In this document: in pieces, positions 1 through 10,400 of the stretch
How the letters are laid out: every line of letters starts with the position of its first letter
How positions within the stretch are numbered: the first letter of the stretch is position 1
NCBI GenBank assembly: GCA_023512835.1
Contig: CM042092.1
Location: 43,232,258-43,296,257, forward strand
Length of the DNA stretch: 64,000 bases
DNA from: Taxillus chinensis
Taxonomy: Eukaryota; Streptophyta; Magnoliopsida; Santalales; Loranthaceae
Reading direction: 5' to 3'
Program-made: the position numbers and the translations under genes
The notes under the pieces: model-generated
The model's database searches: none
What the model was told of the DNA's origin: nothing
Seen by the model: only the letters and a program-made list of their open reading frames with translations

Positions 1-120
1 TACTGATCTAGGAAAGTGGGGCATGGAGCTAGGGAATGTTCTACCCTTAGCTCTACTAGCCGTGTAGGCCCTCATCTGAGACAGTAGGGACAAAGGAGTG
101 GGGCTCCATCTCAGAGGTCG

Positions 121-735
121 GTGTTGCTAGCACAAAGCACTCAGACGCGACTTGAGGTGCAACAGCCTCAGCAGAAGCTGCAGGGTCATGTTGATCAGCG
201 GGGCAAGGCCCTAGTGGTCCAAGCTAGTGGCAGTGCACCACAGGGGAGGACTTTTGCAATTACCAGTAAGGAGGCAGAGGTGCCACTAGTGGATAAGTCA
301 GGACTAGGACCTTTAGTGGTGAGAGGTACCATTATCATTTCTCATATTATCTATTTAGTTTTGATATATACTGGTGCTACCCATTCTTTTATTTCGCTTG
401 CTATGATGGTTGGATTAGAGTTAGATTAGGAAACTGTTAGTCAGTCTCTGATGGTTGCTTCACCTCTAGGTGGAATTGTGATACATGAGAGTATCTGCCA
501 TGCCTGTAGGGTGACACTTGGGGGGTGTTAACCTGTTATGTGATTTGTATATCATGGAGTTAGACGATTTTGACGTTATCCTAGGTATGCATTGGCTGGC
601 TTCCGTGGAAGCCAAGATCGATGGCGCATGATGTTCCTCACGCCAGAGGGCACTCGGGGTGTCTTTGTGGTTGAGTGGACTGTGAAGGCATGCAGGTTGG
701 GACCTTTGAGGCATAGGTGGGGTGATACGACCCAC
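121..735 (+). pseudogene. Element O aspartic protease remnant
   Basis: The 102-residue frame at 121-429 has the retropepsin lead-in PLVVRGTI and the active-site context with the sequence YTGA where DTGA is expected, so the catalytic aspartate codon is lost. Hydrophobic residues typical of the fold follow (HSFISLAMM). A stop at 427-429 and later shifts break the frame, but recognisable protease-to-RT linker continues to about 735 (an LGMHWL-like motif near 580). Family assignment comes from motif order and position before RT. It cannot be active. Confidence 0.7.
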
Positions 736-747
736 TAGTTAACCAAC

Positions 748-1404
748 TTGACAATGATTGACAGGAGGAGAGAGGGGAAGGCTGTTTTGCCACCCATTGT
801 GGATCAGTTCCCGAATGTGTTTTCTGAGGACTTAGTCAGTTTGCCACCCGTGAGGGAGGTAGAGTTTTCGATTGAGTTGTTGCCTGGGGCAACATATATT
901 AGGTTGACGGCCAACATGATGGCACCAACGGAGCTTAGAGAGCTCAAGAGGCAAGTGGATAATCTATTGGCGCGAGGCTTTATCAAGTGGAGTAGCTCAC
1001 CGTGGGGTGCTCTAGTGTTGTTTGCTAAGAAGGCGAAGAGTCCACTTCGGATGTGTTTAGACTACCAAAAGATGAACCAGGTGACTGTGAAGAACAAGTA
1101 TCCATTACTAAGGATTGATGGCCTGTTCGATCAGTTTCGAGGTGTGAGGTGGTTTTCCAAGATTGACTTGAGGTCTGGATACCATCAGTTGAGCGTTAAG
1201 GAGGCAGATATCCTTAAGACCGCATTTAGTTGTCGTTATGGGCATTATGAGTGGCTCGTGATGCCATTTGGGCTCACGAATGCTCCAATAATTTTTTATA
1301 GGATTGATAAACTAGGTGTTTGCTCCATATTTAGATATGTTCATTATAGTGTTCGTCGATGATATTTTGGTCTATTCAGCGACTGAGAGGGAGCATGAAG
1401 AGCA
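748..1404 (+). pseudogene. Element O reverse transcriptase, N-terminal part
   Basis: The frame at 748-1362 carries the chromovirus RT in order: FPNVFSEDL, the [13 protein letters not shown] block, [34 protein letters not shown] and [14 protein letters not shown]. After a shift near 1310 the polymerase box reads FVDDILVYS (about 1351-1380). The frame is then cut at 1404 by solo LTR M. The rest of the domain is at 31034-31370. RT would copy element RNA into DNA in virus-like particles; here it is a broken relic. Confidence 0.9.
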
Positions 1405-1569
1405 AGTTGGATCAAGCCTAGAATTTGGATGCGGATAAAACCCTATGTAATTTGATTTGAGACCTTATATGTTTACTCTTAGTTGTTGCAGAAGATACTC
1501 CTTCATCCGAACCTTCACTCGTGAGAGTAAAGTTAAGGATAGGATACATAATCCTGATTCGGACCATTG
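1405..1569 (+). mobile_element. Solo LTR M (Copia-type), left segment
   Basis: It begins AGTTGG, one base from the usual TGTTGG terminus of Copia LTRs, directly after GAGCA at 1400-1404. It is interrupted at 1570 by element B (TSD CATTG, 1565-1569) and resumes at 30003. Both segments share scattered GCGGA/ATAAGG/ATCC words. Total M length without insertions is about 1.19 kb. No internal region is present, so it is a solo LTR left by recombination between two LTRs. Confidence 0.8.
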
Positions 1570-2061
1570 TGTAATCACCCGTGTATTGGGATATGAGGAG
1601 TTAGTCACAGTTATGCCTTTTGGGTGGCAATTGTTCAGTTTTTGGGGGTTTTATTCCCACACACATTAGGTAGAATACCTTGTTTACTTATGAGCAAGCA
1701 TGAGGCAAGAGATGAGCTCAAGAGGGAGCTTCTAGAGGTTGCACGTGACAATGTCTTTGTCATGTGCAGTGATGCTTTTACATGGGAGCCTTCTAGACTT
1801 AGTTCTAAAGTTTGTGGCAAAATCCTAGGGCATTTGGAGCTTGCACGTGACAATGGTCTTTGTTACGTGCAGCCGTGTTTTTGCACCATCTTCTTCGTTT
1901 TGTTATGCTGGTAATCTTTTACCAAAGGGCCATGTTAGAATTGTCGGTATTTTGTCTTGTATGGATGTGGGAAGGTTGTAACATGTTTCATTTATCAAAA
2001 CTATGTCGTTTTGATGATGGGGTTCACTTATTAAAACTATGTCATTTTGATAAGTGAGGTC
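1570..2061 (+). repeat. Element B 5' LTR, upstream segment
   Basis: It aligns by eye with 28231-28755: same TGTAAT start, the ATGCCTTTTGG block and the TTATTCCCACACACATTA block. It ends at AGGTC (2057-2061), the target site used by element A. Two near-palindromic promoter words lie at 1994-2015 and 2030-2051. The TATA box that should follow is displaced to 21503 by the A insertion. Confidence 0.9.
1994..2051 (+). promoter_or_regulatory. Element B 5' LTR: two palindromic promoter words
   Basis: Two 22-bp units read ATCAAAACTATGTCGTTTTGAT or a one- to two-base variant, at 1994-2015 and 2030-2051. The arms (ATCAAAA/TTTTGAT) are inverted repeats around a TATGTCG core. The equivalent block in the 3' LTR has three units. 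Confidence 0.6.
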
Positions 2062-2566
2062 TGTAGGGCCCTATTTTGTCCGGGTTGGACATACTAACCC
2101 CATTTGATATACCTTTCTGCCCATGCCATATACCTTATTGAACAGGTCCACAATGATCCCATACTTCCAAGGAATGGTCTACCCCAATCGGCACGAGATG
2201 GATACAATTGACATGGATGGGGGAGTTCAGAATTAATGACTTTTGCTACAAGTCCAACACCAGGTGATGGAGGATGAAAATTCGAGACCAACGCACTTGA
2301 CCGAGCTCAAATCGGACTTAAAATGAAGAAGTTATGGCCAAAACAACTTTCCTTGGAAAAAGTCAAACTTGCCAAAAGACGGTCAATGCCCCTGGTCAAA
2401 CTGCCCGCAAAAGTGATCATGCGAAACTCTTCAAAATGCCTATGTAGGCGAATACGGATCTCCCCAAACAATTCCTGGAAGGTTATCTATTTTTGCATTT
2501 TTGGTGGGGGTAAAAAGGTAATTAAAAGTTAAAAAAAAAAAGGGGGTTGACCGTTGACCGTTGACC

Positions 2567-2990
2567 TGCCGACACTTCGACCCATTGACCCCGAAGCTCG
2601 AAGCCTCGAAGGCCCGAAGCTTGAAGCCCCGAAGTCCCGAACCTTGAAGCCTCGAAGCCCCGAAGCCTCGAAGCCCGAAGCTCGAAGCCCCGAAGTCCCG
2701 AAGATCGAAGCCTCGGAGCCCCGAAGCTCGAAGCCCCGAAGTCCCGAAGCCCCGAAGCCCCGAAGCTCGAAGCCTCGAAGCCCCGTTGACCTGCTGATTT
2801 CTGACCTTCGACCCTTCGACCCTCGAAGCCCCGAAGCCCCGAAGCTCGAAGCCTCGAAGCCCCGTTGACCTGCTGATTTCTGACCTTCGACCCTCGAAGC
2901 CTCGCTGCCGACACTTCGACGCCCGTGACCCTCGAAGCCTCGCTACGACGCCTTCGACCCGCGGCACCCGTACGCCTTCCACCTCCGACC
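2567..2990. repeat. CGAAG minisatellite in element A LTR copy 1
   Basis: This is a scrambled tandem array of CGAAGCC, CGAAGCT and CGAAGTCC words, with longer duplicated blocks containing GTTGACCTGCTGATTTC. It is unusually GC- and CpG-rich next to A-rich surroundings. All reading frames on both strands are long here only because of the short period. The matching array at 19060-19345 is shorter, so the number of units changed after insertion or during the later rearrangement. Confidence 0.85.
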
Positions 2991-4409
2991 CTTTGACCCT
3001 TGAAGCCTCGCTGCCGACACTCCGACTTGCCGACACTTCGAACCTCCGACCCTTTTTTTTGCCTTCGCTGATTTTTCTCGCTGGCTTCCTCGCTGGCTTA
3101 TTTCTCTCGCTGTTTATTCACGGGGCTTGTTTTATGCGATGGCCACCTAACAAAGAATCACTCACCAACCTGTCAATCACATGTGCAGCTAAAATACAAA
3201 TTCAAAAAGGCAATCACGAGCTCCCCTGTTTCCCGCACAAGCTGTCCACCAGACAAAATATAAAATCTGCAATTAAAAACGTTGCCTTCATAATAGAGCA
3301 TTAAATGCAGCAATTAATGATAATCCAGCCAAAAAATTTTCTGCAGCCCTTAAGATGCAGTCATCCATCCCTGTGAAAAAAAGGGGGTTTTCATTGAAGA
3401 GAGCCATCAAAAAAAAGAGAGAGCCATCATCGTGAAAAAAAACACACAGAGAGAGCCATCATCATGGGAAAAGAAACCTGCAAACTAGAGAGAGCAAAAA
3501 AAAACAGAGAGATACAGACAGAGGGCGACAATTCGTTAAAAAAGAAAATAGAGGAAGAGGGAACCCTCCATCATTCCAGTGCAGAAAAAGAAAGAAAGAA
3601 AAAAAGAGAGAGAGATCATTGAGAAAAAAGAAGAAAGAGATCATTGAAGAAGAAAGAAAGGAGAGAAACGCCCAGACCTCATCTTCTCGGATTAAATGCC
3701 CGGTTTTCGCAATCAACATCACCCCTTCATCCTCTTTCCCTCCTCTCACGCCAGCTCTTTTTTTAGCAAGGAAAAACACAAAAAAAACAGCCCCAACTTC
3801 AAGACTTTTTTTCGCATGTTCAAGAAGCAAAAAACATAACAGACACCAATCCCTTTCCAATCCCCTATTTCTCACGCCTACCCTCCTTATTTCCAGTCAT
3901 CAAAAAACTCAAACCCAGAAAATACATCACTCCACTTTTCAAATACCAAGAAATCCCCCTCGCAAACCTCCCCGTCGATTTTGTTGGTTCTAAGCAAGTG
4001 ATTATCAGCGCCGATAGGAGTTCAAACAGAAGATTGGTGTTGCAAGCTTCAAAGTCGGTTCAGCCCTTATCTTTTCAATACTTTTTCAGTTTATTTGTAT
4101 CTATATTTGATGTAATTGTTTTTTTTTAGCATTTTTCTAATTTTCGTTTTTTAGCTTATCTATATTTGATGTAATTGCTTTTCAACCTTTTTCATTGTAT
4201 TTTTCTGTATTTCTTCCTATGTGTATGTTGTAATATGTAAGTAAAGTATAGTAAAAAGAAAGGGAAAACAAAAAAAAGGAGAGAGCAGAGGGAGAACATG
4301 AAAAAAAAGAGAAAAAAGAGTGATTTTCTTTTTCTTTTGTGGATGCCATAATCACACACTCCACGTTTTTATTTTCATGCATATGTTCCTAAATTGGCTT
4401 TAAGATTTT

Positions 4410-4625
4410 GGGTTCACAAAACAAAAAAAAGGGGAAAGAAAGAAAGGTTTCCAAAAAATAAAAAAAAACAACAAAAAACGTCTTCATGTTTTAAAAAAAA
4501 AAAGAAAAGAGAGGAAGAAAATCAAAGTTGGTACTTCAATTTCTAAAACAAAAAAAAAACAACAAACGGCAAAACAAAAACAAAAAAAACAAAAACAAAA
4601 ACAAAAACAAAAAAAAAGGGGAAAT
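4410..4625. repeat. A-rich AAAAAC tract in element A LTR
   Basis: This is a run of A-tracts broken by single C or G (AAAAAC words). It is repeated at 5516-5765 and 20810-21040 in the other LTR copies with different lengths. A purine-rich GA stretch (3380-3660) lies further upstream. I see no coding content. Confidence 0.8.
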
Positions 4626-4840
4626 AAAAAGCATTTTTTAGGACTTCAATTTCAGAAAGTAAAACCAAAAAAGCCAAAACCAATCCCTAAGATCTCATTC
4701 CCCACTTCACACAAAAACCCAAATTTTTAGGATTCCCTTTAGAAATTTAGGGTAAAGCAATTTTAACCATAAACTTTGACAAATAACTTAGCCAAATATA
4801 AATCATAGACTTCTTACGAAATTTAGTCTAGTCATAGCAG

Positions 4841-4848
4841 TATAAATA
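4841..4848 (+). promoter_or_regulatory. TATA box of element A LTR
   Basis: TATAAATA lies about 240 bp before the LTR end. It is conserved at 5977-5984 in the partial LTR and at 21252-21259 in the 3' LTR. It would make U3 about 2.8 kb and R-U5 about 0.24 kb. The copy at 5977 still stands upstream of the primer site and genes. Confidence 0.55.
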
Positions 4849-5086
4849 CAAACCTCCTCCTCCTAAATTAGATACCGAAAGGGCGCTGTAGGGGTGCTAA
4901 TCCTTCCCTACACGTAACCAACTCCCGAACCCATCTCTGATAACGCAGACCATACACTTAAAACTACTCAAAGTAGAGGGTATCCAACTATACCCCAAAA
5001 ACAGTTGGTGGCGACTCTAAAATTTCTCACCATTGGTTTAGTTTGAGCTCACCCCAAAAGGGCCCGGACGAAAACCAGTGATGACA

Positions 5087-5270
5087 AGGTCTATATAAGG
5101 AGAGGAAGAGCCCTCATTGTTTTAGGTTTAGGGTTTTTGTTGTCAGCCGCCGTAGCCATCGCAGAGGGAAGGAGAGAGAGTTCCTGATTGTTGCTGCTGG
5201 GGTGACTCGCATGGGTGGACGGCATCTAGCATGGGAGCAAGAGCAAGGGGAATCTTCATGAGATAGGGGT
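5087..5270 (+). repeat. Duplicated piece of element B LTR inside element A
   Basis: These 184 bp (TSD AGGTC plus TATATAAGGAG onward) match 21498-21681, the piece of the B LTR lying just right of element A, with only a few base differences (near 5187 and 5257). It should occur only once, on the far side of A. It joins a truncated A LTR at a run of T. Either a DNA rearrangement or an assembly error put it here. Confidence 0.88.
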
Positions 5271-6222
5271 TTTTCAACCTTTTTCATTGTATTTTCCTGT
5301 ATTTCTTCCTATGTGTATGTTGTAATATGTAAGTAAAGTATAGTAAAAAGAAAGGGAAAACAAAAAAAAAAAAGGAGAGAGCAAAGGGAGAACATGAAAA
5401 AAAAAAAAAAAAAAAAAGAGTGATTTTCTTTTTCTTTTGTGGATGCCATAATCACACACTCCGCGTTTTTATTTTCATGCATATGTTCCTAAATTGGCTT
5501 TAAGATTTTGGGTTCACAAAACAAAAAAAAAGGGGGAAAGAAAGAAAGGTTTCCAAAAAAAAAAAAAAAAACAACAAAAAACGTCTTCATGTTTTAAAAA
5601 AAAAGAAAAAAAAAAGAAAAGAGAGGAAGAAAATCAAAGTTGGTACTTCAATTTCTAAAACAAAAAAAAAAACAACAAACGACAAAACAAACAAAAAAAA
5701 AACAAAAACAAAAAAAAAACAAAACAAAATAAAACAAAACAAAAACAAAAAAAAGGGGAAATAAAAAGCATTTTTTAGGACTTCAATTTCAGAAAGTAAA
5801 ACCAAAAAGCCAAAACCAATCCCTAAGATCTCATTCCCCACTTCACACAAAAACCCAAATTTTTAGGATTCCCTTTAGAAATTTAGGGTAAAGCAATTTT
5901 AACCATAAACTTTGACAAATAACTTAGCCAAAAATAAATCATAGACTTCTTAGGAAATTTAGTCTAGTCACAGCAGTATAAATACAAACCTCCTCCTCCT
6001 AAATTTGATACCGAAAGGGCGCTGTAGGGGTGCTAATCCTTCCCTACACGTAACCAACTCCCGAACCCATCTCTGATAACGCAGACCATACACTTAAAAC
6101 TACTCAAAGTAGAGGGTATCCAACTGTACCCCAAAAACAGTTGGTGGCGACTCTAAAATTTCTCACCATTGGTTTAGTTTGAGCTCACCCCAAAAGAGCC
6201 CGGACGAAAACCAGTGATGACA
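5271..6222 (+). repeat. Element A LTR, truncated copy bordering the primer site
   Basis: This 952-bp copy corresponds to 4179-5086 of LTR copy 1. It starts abruptly in TTTTCAACC and ends GATGACA, two bases before the primer site, so it is the remnant of the true 5' LTR. It differs from both full LTRs at shared positions (for example A for T near 5932, G for C near 5954, C for T near 5971). Confidence 0.87.
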
Positions 6223-6224
6223 GC

Positions 6225-6242
6225 TGGCGACTCTGCTGGGGA
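6225..6242 (+). promoter_or_regulatory. Element A primer binding site
   Basis: TGGCGACTCTGCTGGGGA starts two bases after the LTR end at 6222. It would pair with the 3' end of a host tRNA to prime minus-strand DNA synthesis. It resembles the tRNA-Arg type site known in Ogre/Tat elements; the tRNA identity is from memory and was not checked against tRNA sequences. Confidence 0.8.
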
Positions 6243-6836
6243 TAATGAGCACTTTAGAGAGTTAGGTCTAGAACTAAGGATTAGGAGGTTATTTTAATTA
6301 TACTATTGTATATATTTAACTGTTGTGCTAAATTGTTTGATTGTTGCTCATATTTACTGTAATTTATTTATACGCTTTAACTACCATGATAGTGGTGATT
6401 TACTGCTTTCCATACTTGTTGCATACATGCATAACCCTATACCCGAGTTTAGCACAATTTAGGTTAGCGAGGTTCAGTACGGTCCCCAACGCGTTGATCA
6501 TTATCCGCAATAGGGCCTCGGACTCCTCACTCAAGCTTGAGGTTCTTTTAAGGCACGTCCTTTTAAGATCCCCCTCTGATAAATCGCATGGTGTACGGAG
6601 CCCTCTATTGAGGAAGTTTGGGAACCAACGAGTAAGATAGGGGTAGCAATAAAAGCCCATCAGGGGTATTGGCCCACATTTTGTTTACTCATTCCATGCC
6701 ATGCTAACCTTTGTATTGTAGGGTAGTCCTTAAGTCATCCCCTGCACATTTAACTGTTTTTTTTTTACAATTGGTTTATTCTTTATCCTGTCTACCTACC
6801 TTGATATATATTAACTTGTCATCCTAACCTGTCATC
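6243..6836 (+). other. Element A 5' leader
   Basis: This is untranslated sequence between the primer site and ORF1. A short 99-codon frame (6341-6640) has no recognisable features and overlaps an equal frame on the other strand. I see no other feature. Confidence 0.6.
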
Positions 6837-8313
6837 ATGCATAACATGACATTCATCATTCATATAGGCATGGCAACTTTCAGTCATCTCCTAAAAGGCC
6901 TTCAGGACAAGGAGACTGTCACAGTGGTGGCCCAAGCATCGGGAGACATTCAACTTTGCCTTGGAGATTTCCCGCCAGGAGAGGCCTACAAGGCAGAACA
7001 TGTTGTCATAGAAGATCAGCTGGACTACACTAAGGAGGTACAGACAATATGGAAGCAGTGGTCAGATGAAAGGAAAAGCATATACATACAACAGTTTGGG
7101 GATTTGCTCCATGTAACTGAGCTACTGGCCGATACGGATATGCTGGGGGCAGCCATTTATTTTTGGGAACCTCCATGGCGGTGCTTCAACTTCAACAGCC
7201 TAGATCTTGTTCCCACAGTAGAAGAATACAGAAGATTACTGGATATCCCCGTGAAAAACAAAATGAAAATCTATCTGTCAGAGCCCAGAAGGTCATGCCG
7301 AAGGGCCTTTGCTGAGATTGTGGGAAAGCCAGTATGGGACTCACCGGCGGTCACAACTTACGGTGGGCGCGAATATCTTCCATGGGCAACAATCAAAGAA
7401 ATAATACAGACTAGAACGGAAGCGGAGGCACACAAATTGCTTACACTAGCTATATATGGGCTAGTCATTTTCCCGAGGATACCGGCCCACATTGATGGGG
7501 CAATTGTAGATTTGGTCCAGCAGGTGCTCAAAGGATGTGACCCTACTCCTGCTATCTTGGCTGAAACCATCCAATCTCTTACTTACCTAAGGAGTAAAGG
7601 CTCGGGACAGTTCATGGGGTGCTTACCTCTCCTATGTACTTGGTTGCAAGGTCATTTCCCCTGTAGTGTTCATCGTTTCCCTGCTGTTTATCAAGTACCA
7701 GCCACAACACTACTAGATATTCTCGCTCGGCAAGTGGAGCCTACCAAAAGACTTTGAAAGCTGGAAAAAGAAGTTGGGGAACCTCACGTGAAGCCGACAT
7801 TACCTGGGATGCTCCTTGGATGCCGGTGGTCTCCATGACATATAGGCTGCGGGGACTACAATTGGGTTCCACTTTTAGGTCCCTGGGGAGGAATTGCATA
7901 TGCACCACCGCAGGTGGGAAGACAAGTGGGGCGTCATCAGATTATTCCCGTGCTCTTTGGCATGGAAGAGTGTGACTTCACTTACAATGAGAACCATGCT
8001 CACGAAAGAAGGCAAGAAGATGTATCAAGCATGGTCCACACCACACAAGATTCAACCCAACGGTTCAAAACCTGGTGTTTTCCCAGCATACATATCTTGG
8101 AGGGCACAACACAAGCCACAGCTAACTTCAGACATGAAGGCTATCCTCCAAGAGAATCAAACTTTAAGGCAGTAGGTCCAGAGGCTAGAAGCATCTCTAG
8201 AAGGAGCTCTTCAAAGGCTGCAGCTGAGGGAAGAACAGATCGAGACGATAATGAAGCAGAGGGAGGAAGCAGGTAAACGACCACCCCAGAGAAAGAGGCG
8301 TCGTGCTCCTTAG
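6837..8313 (+). CDS. Element A ORF1 (pre-gag ORF, plant-mobile-domain-like)
   Basis: The open part, 6837-7757 (306 aa), has WEPPWRCFNF followed by DLVPTVEEYRRLL, a pattern shared by the plant mobile/aminotransferase-like domain proteins. A later IPRIPAHIDGAIVDLVQQV block and a WDAPWMP block continue the family pattern. The frame then shifts near 7760, 7870 and 7990 and has a stop at 8173-8175, after which a coiled-coil-like tail (QRLEASLEGALQRLQLREEQ) ends in a basic KRPPQRKRRR stretch at the 8311 stop. An ORF between the primer site and gag is typical of Ogre-like elements; its role is unknown. Start chosen at the first ATG; one at 6870 is equally possible. Confidence 0.7.
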
Positions 8314-8596
8314 GAGATGACTGGAAGAATGCCTTAAGATCACGTAGTGATAGCCTCCATTTTACATGGCATTTCAGCATTGTACGTTTGTATTGAGTGT
8401 TTATATTGTGTGTTTTGTTTGCAATAAAGTTGTTTGTTTCTTTAATCCTCTGCATAGACATTCATGCATACATGCATATCAAATGAAAAATCAAATAAAA
8501 GTTCCCTTGTACCCAGGTGGGTAGCAGCCTCCCTCCAGGATTGCGCACTCTTACAATCTCAGATCCCGACGCAATCAAATACCTCAACCGCAGCCA
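8314..8596 (+). other. Element A spacer between ORF1 and gag
   Basis: This is AT-rich noncoding sequence of about 280 bp. It has a pyrimidine-rich stretch followed by TGTACCCAG near 8510, which resembles a 3' splice site, so splicing between ORF1 and gag is conceivable. No coding feature seen. Confidence 0.45.
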
Positions 8597-10021
8597 ATGG
8601 CAGAAGAAATAGAGAACAGACTCATGGGGTTGGAACAGTCACAACAAACCCTACAGGGGCAAATGTCTGCAATAATGGAAATGCTCACAAAATTGACTTA
8701 AGAAAGAGGAAGAATTCCGACCGGGGGAACTACCAATCACCATCAAGAGCAGGGACAGGAGGCTGTTCAGTCATCCAACCTGGCTCCAAGCCAGGCACCC
8801 ATATACCATCCTGCTATGGCCCAACCTCCTACCCCAAATCAAACTCATTTCACTATGCCCGCACCAGGAAATGTAATGGAAGCGGTGGGTTCCCCAGCTC
8901 CTCAGGAAAATATTGAGTCGCTCGCTCTACGCCGACTCGAGGAAAGATTGAAGGCCGTAGAAGGCATTGACAGCTATGGTATGACCAGCCCACAAGACTT
9001 ATGCTTAGTCCCTGGAGTGGTGCTACCGCCAAAATTCAAAATGCCAGATTTTGAAAAATTCAACGGGACACAATGTCCGAAGACACATCTGGCCATGTAT
9101 TGTCAAAAGATGGCCGCTTATGCTGGTGAAGACACGCTCCTCATGCATTGTTTCCAGGAAAGCCTAACTGGGGCATCCCTTCGCTGGTATTTTCAACTGA
9201 ATGGAAACCGCATTAAGACATGGAAGGAATTAGCTACTTCCTTCTTGGCACAATACAAACATGTCACCGAGCTGGCACTGGATCGACTAACCCTGCAGTC
9301 TATGGAGAAGGGATCCGAAGAGAATTTCAAAGATTATGCACGAAGATGGAGAGAGGCAGCTGTGGAGGTCCAACCTCCCCTTACCAAAAGAGAACTCACT
9401 ACTCTTTTTATCAACACACTAAAAGGTGTCTACTATGAGAAGTTGATCGGTAACGTCTCCAACAGCTTTGCAGACTTGGTCGCATCCGGTGAACGTGTAG
9501 AAAGTAGAATTAAAGGAGGAAAGCTGAAGGGAGATGCAGCTGAGGCATCAAAACGGTTTCAACCACCAGCAAAAAGGAAAGAAAATGAAAGCAACCTGGT
9601 ATACCCATCGCACCCGCCGATACAACCAACATTCTACCAAGCACCAGGGTGCTATAGAGGGTCACCTGTGGCCGCCTACGCTGCACCTGCACCACCTCCC
9701 CCATTCATGCCATACTTGCCATAGGGAGGTGTTCCATTTCCATATCCCATGACACCTAATCCATTTCAACCAAGAGCACCTTACGTAGAGCAACCAAGCC
9801 CAGCAAGTCAGGAAGGACCAGGACCCTCATTCCAAGGACAGGGGCAACCGAGGGCCCCGACCCGGCAAGCGAGAGCGAATCAGGCTTCTCGTCGACCACG
9901 ACAAGAGTTTGATCCAATTCCAATGACTTATGCAGAATTATACCCCCAAGCTCTTAGAGGCAAGGATGGTAACCCCTATACCCTTGGGAGAAATAAAGAC
10001 TCCTCCCCCGGCTTGGTATAA
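8597..10021 (+). CDS. gag: Element A gag
   Basis: The frame starts MAEEIENRLMG at 8597, has a stop at 8699-8701, then runs open through 8816-9724. The capsid domain is clear: FEKFNGTQCPKTHLAMY, LTGASLRWYFQL, WKELATSFLAQYKH and the ENFKDYARRWREAA block, as in plant retrotransposon gag proteins. An in-frame TAG at 9722-9724 is followed by a proline/glutamine-rich linker to 10021. A zinc-knuckle-like C-x2-H-x4-H-x4-C remnant follows in a shifted frame (about 10036-10080). Gag would form the particle shell and bind RNA. Two stops and a shift make it defective. Confidence 0.88.
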
Positions 10022-10400
10022 GCCAGATGCCAGGTGTGAATATCATGCGGTGGAGCTGGACATGATATCGAAAACTGTATCACCTTCAAAAGGAAGGTTC
10101 AGGCATTAAAGGATGCAAAGTGGCTGGATTTTTCCGCACTGGCGGGGACACCAAATGTGAACAGTAATCCGCTTCCAAAACATTCCCATGACGTGGCCAG
10201 TATCACAACAGAAGGACGGCTAGAGAAAGTTTCACAAATACAAATAGAGAAAAGCTATTTGTTTACCCCGCTGCAGGAATATGGATAAAGTTGCTCCTGA
10301 CACATTAAAGACAGAGAAGGGGACAAAGTTGGAGAAAAAATGCCTTTATCACAAAATGTCACGATGACATGACATCGCAGAATGTACTGAGTTTTCCAAG
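10022..10400 (+). pseudogene. Element A gag-protease junction with broken zinc knuckle
   Basis: The stretch has several frame changes. Near 10036-10077 the residues CEYH...GHDIENC can be read only by moving between frames; C-x2-H-x4-H-x4-C is the knuckle form usual in Tat elements. A second family-typical segment (HD.AECTEF) leads into the long protease frame at 10401. Confidence 0.55.

Larger units (their letters stand above)
1..1404 (+). mobile_element. Element O: outermost chromovirus, left segment
   Basis: This is a Ty3/gypsy internal region entering from the left edge: end of gag, protease and the first two thirds of reverse transcriptase. It stops at 1404, inside the RT codons just after the VDD box, and resumes at 31034 in the same protein context. 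Everything between is later insertion. The 5-bp GAGCA at 1400-1404 is repeated at 31029-31033 as the target-site duplication of solo LTR M. The 5' LTR of O lies outside the window. Many substitutions and frameshifts mark it as the oldest layer here. Confidence 0.85.
2062..5086 (+). repeat. Element A LTR copy 1 (leftmost)
   Basis: This 3025-bp copy begins TGTAGGGCCC and ends GATGACA, followed by AGGTC (5087-5091). It matches 18530-21497 across its length; the main differences are an 18-bp gap near 2243, extra CGAAG units near 2790-2900 and homopolymer lengths. At several sites near the 3' end (4796, 4820, 4834, 4867) it agrees with the 3' LTR, not with the partial LTR at 5271-6222. It is not directly followed by a primer site, so it is not the ordinary 5' LTR. 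Confidence 0.88.

Noticed and set aside
2440..3036. Long minus-strand frames (198 and 130 aa) and a plus-strand 104-aa frame in the A LTR, with counterparts at 18793-19428
   Set aside because: They are translations of the CGAAG minisatellite; all frames are open because of the short period, and the residues are simple repeats of RGFELRGF or PRSPEAPK type.
5587..5850. Minus-strand phenylalanine-rich frames (also at 3462-3875, 4182-4382 and 20812-21045)
   Set aside because: They are translations of A-rich and GA-rich LTR sequence read as poly-T; composition alone explains them.
6837..7757. The mobile-domain-like ORF as a host gene
   Set aside because: It lies between the primer site and gag of element A with no introns or promoter of its own; position and lineage precedent assign it to the element.
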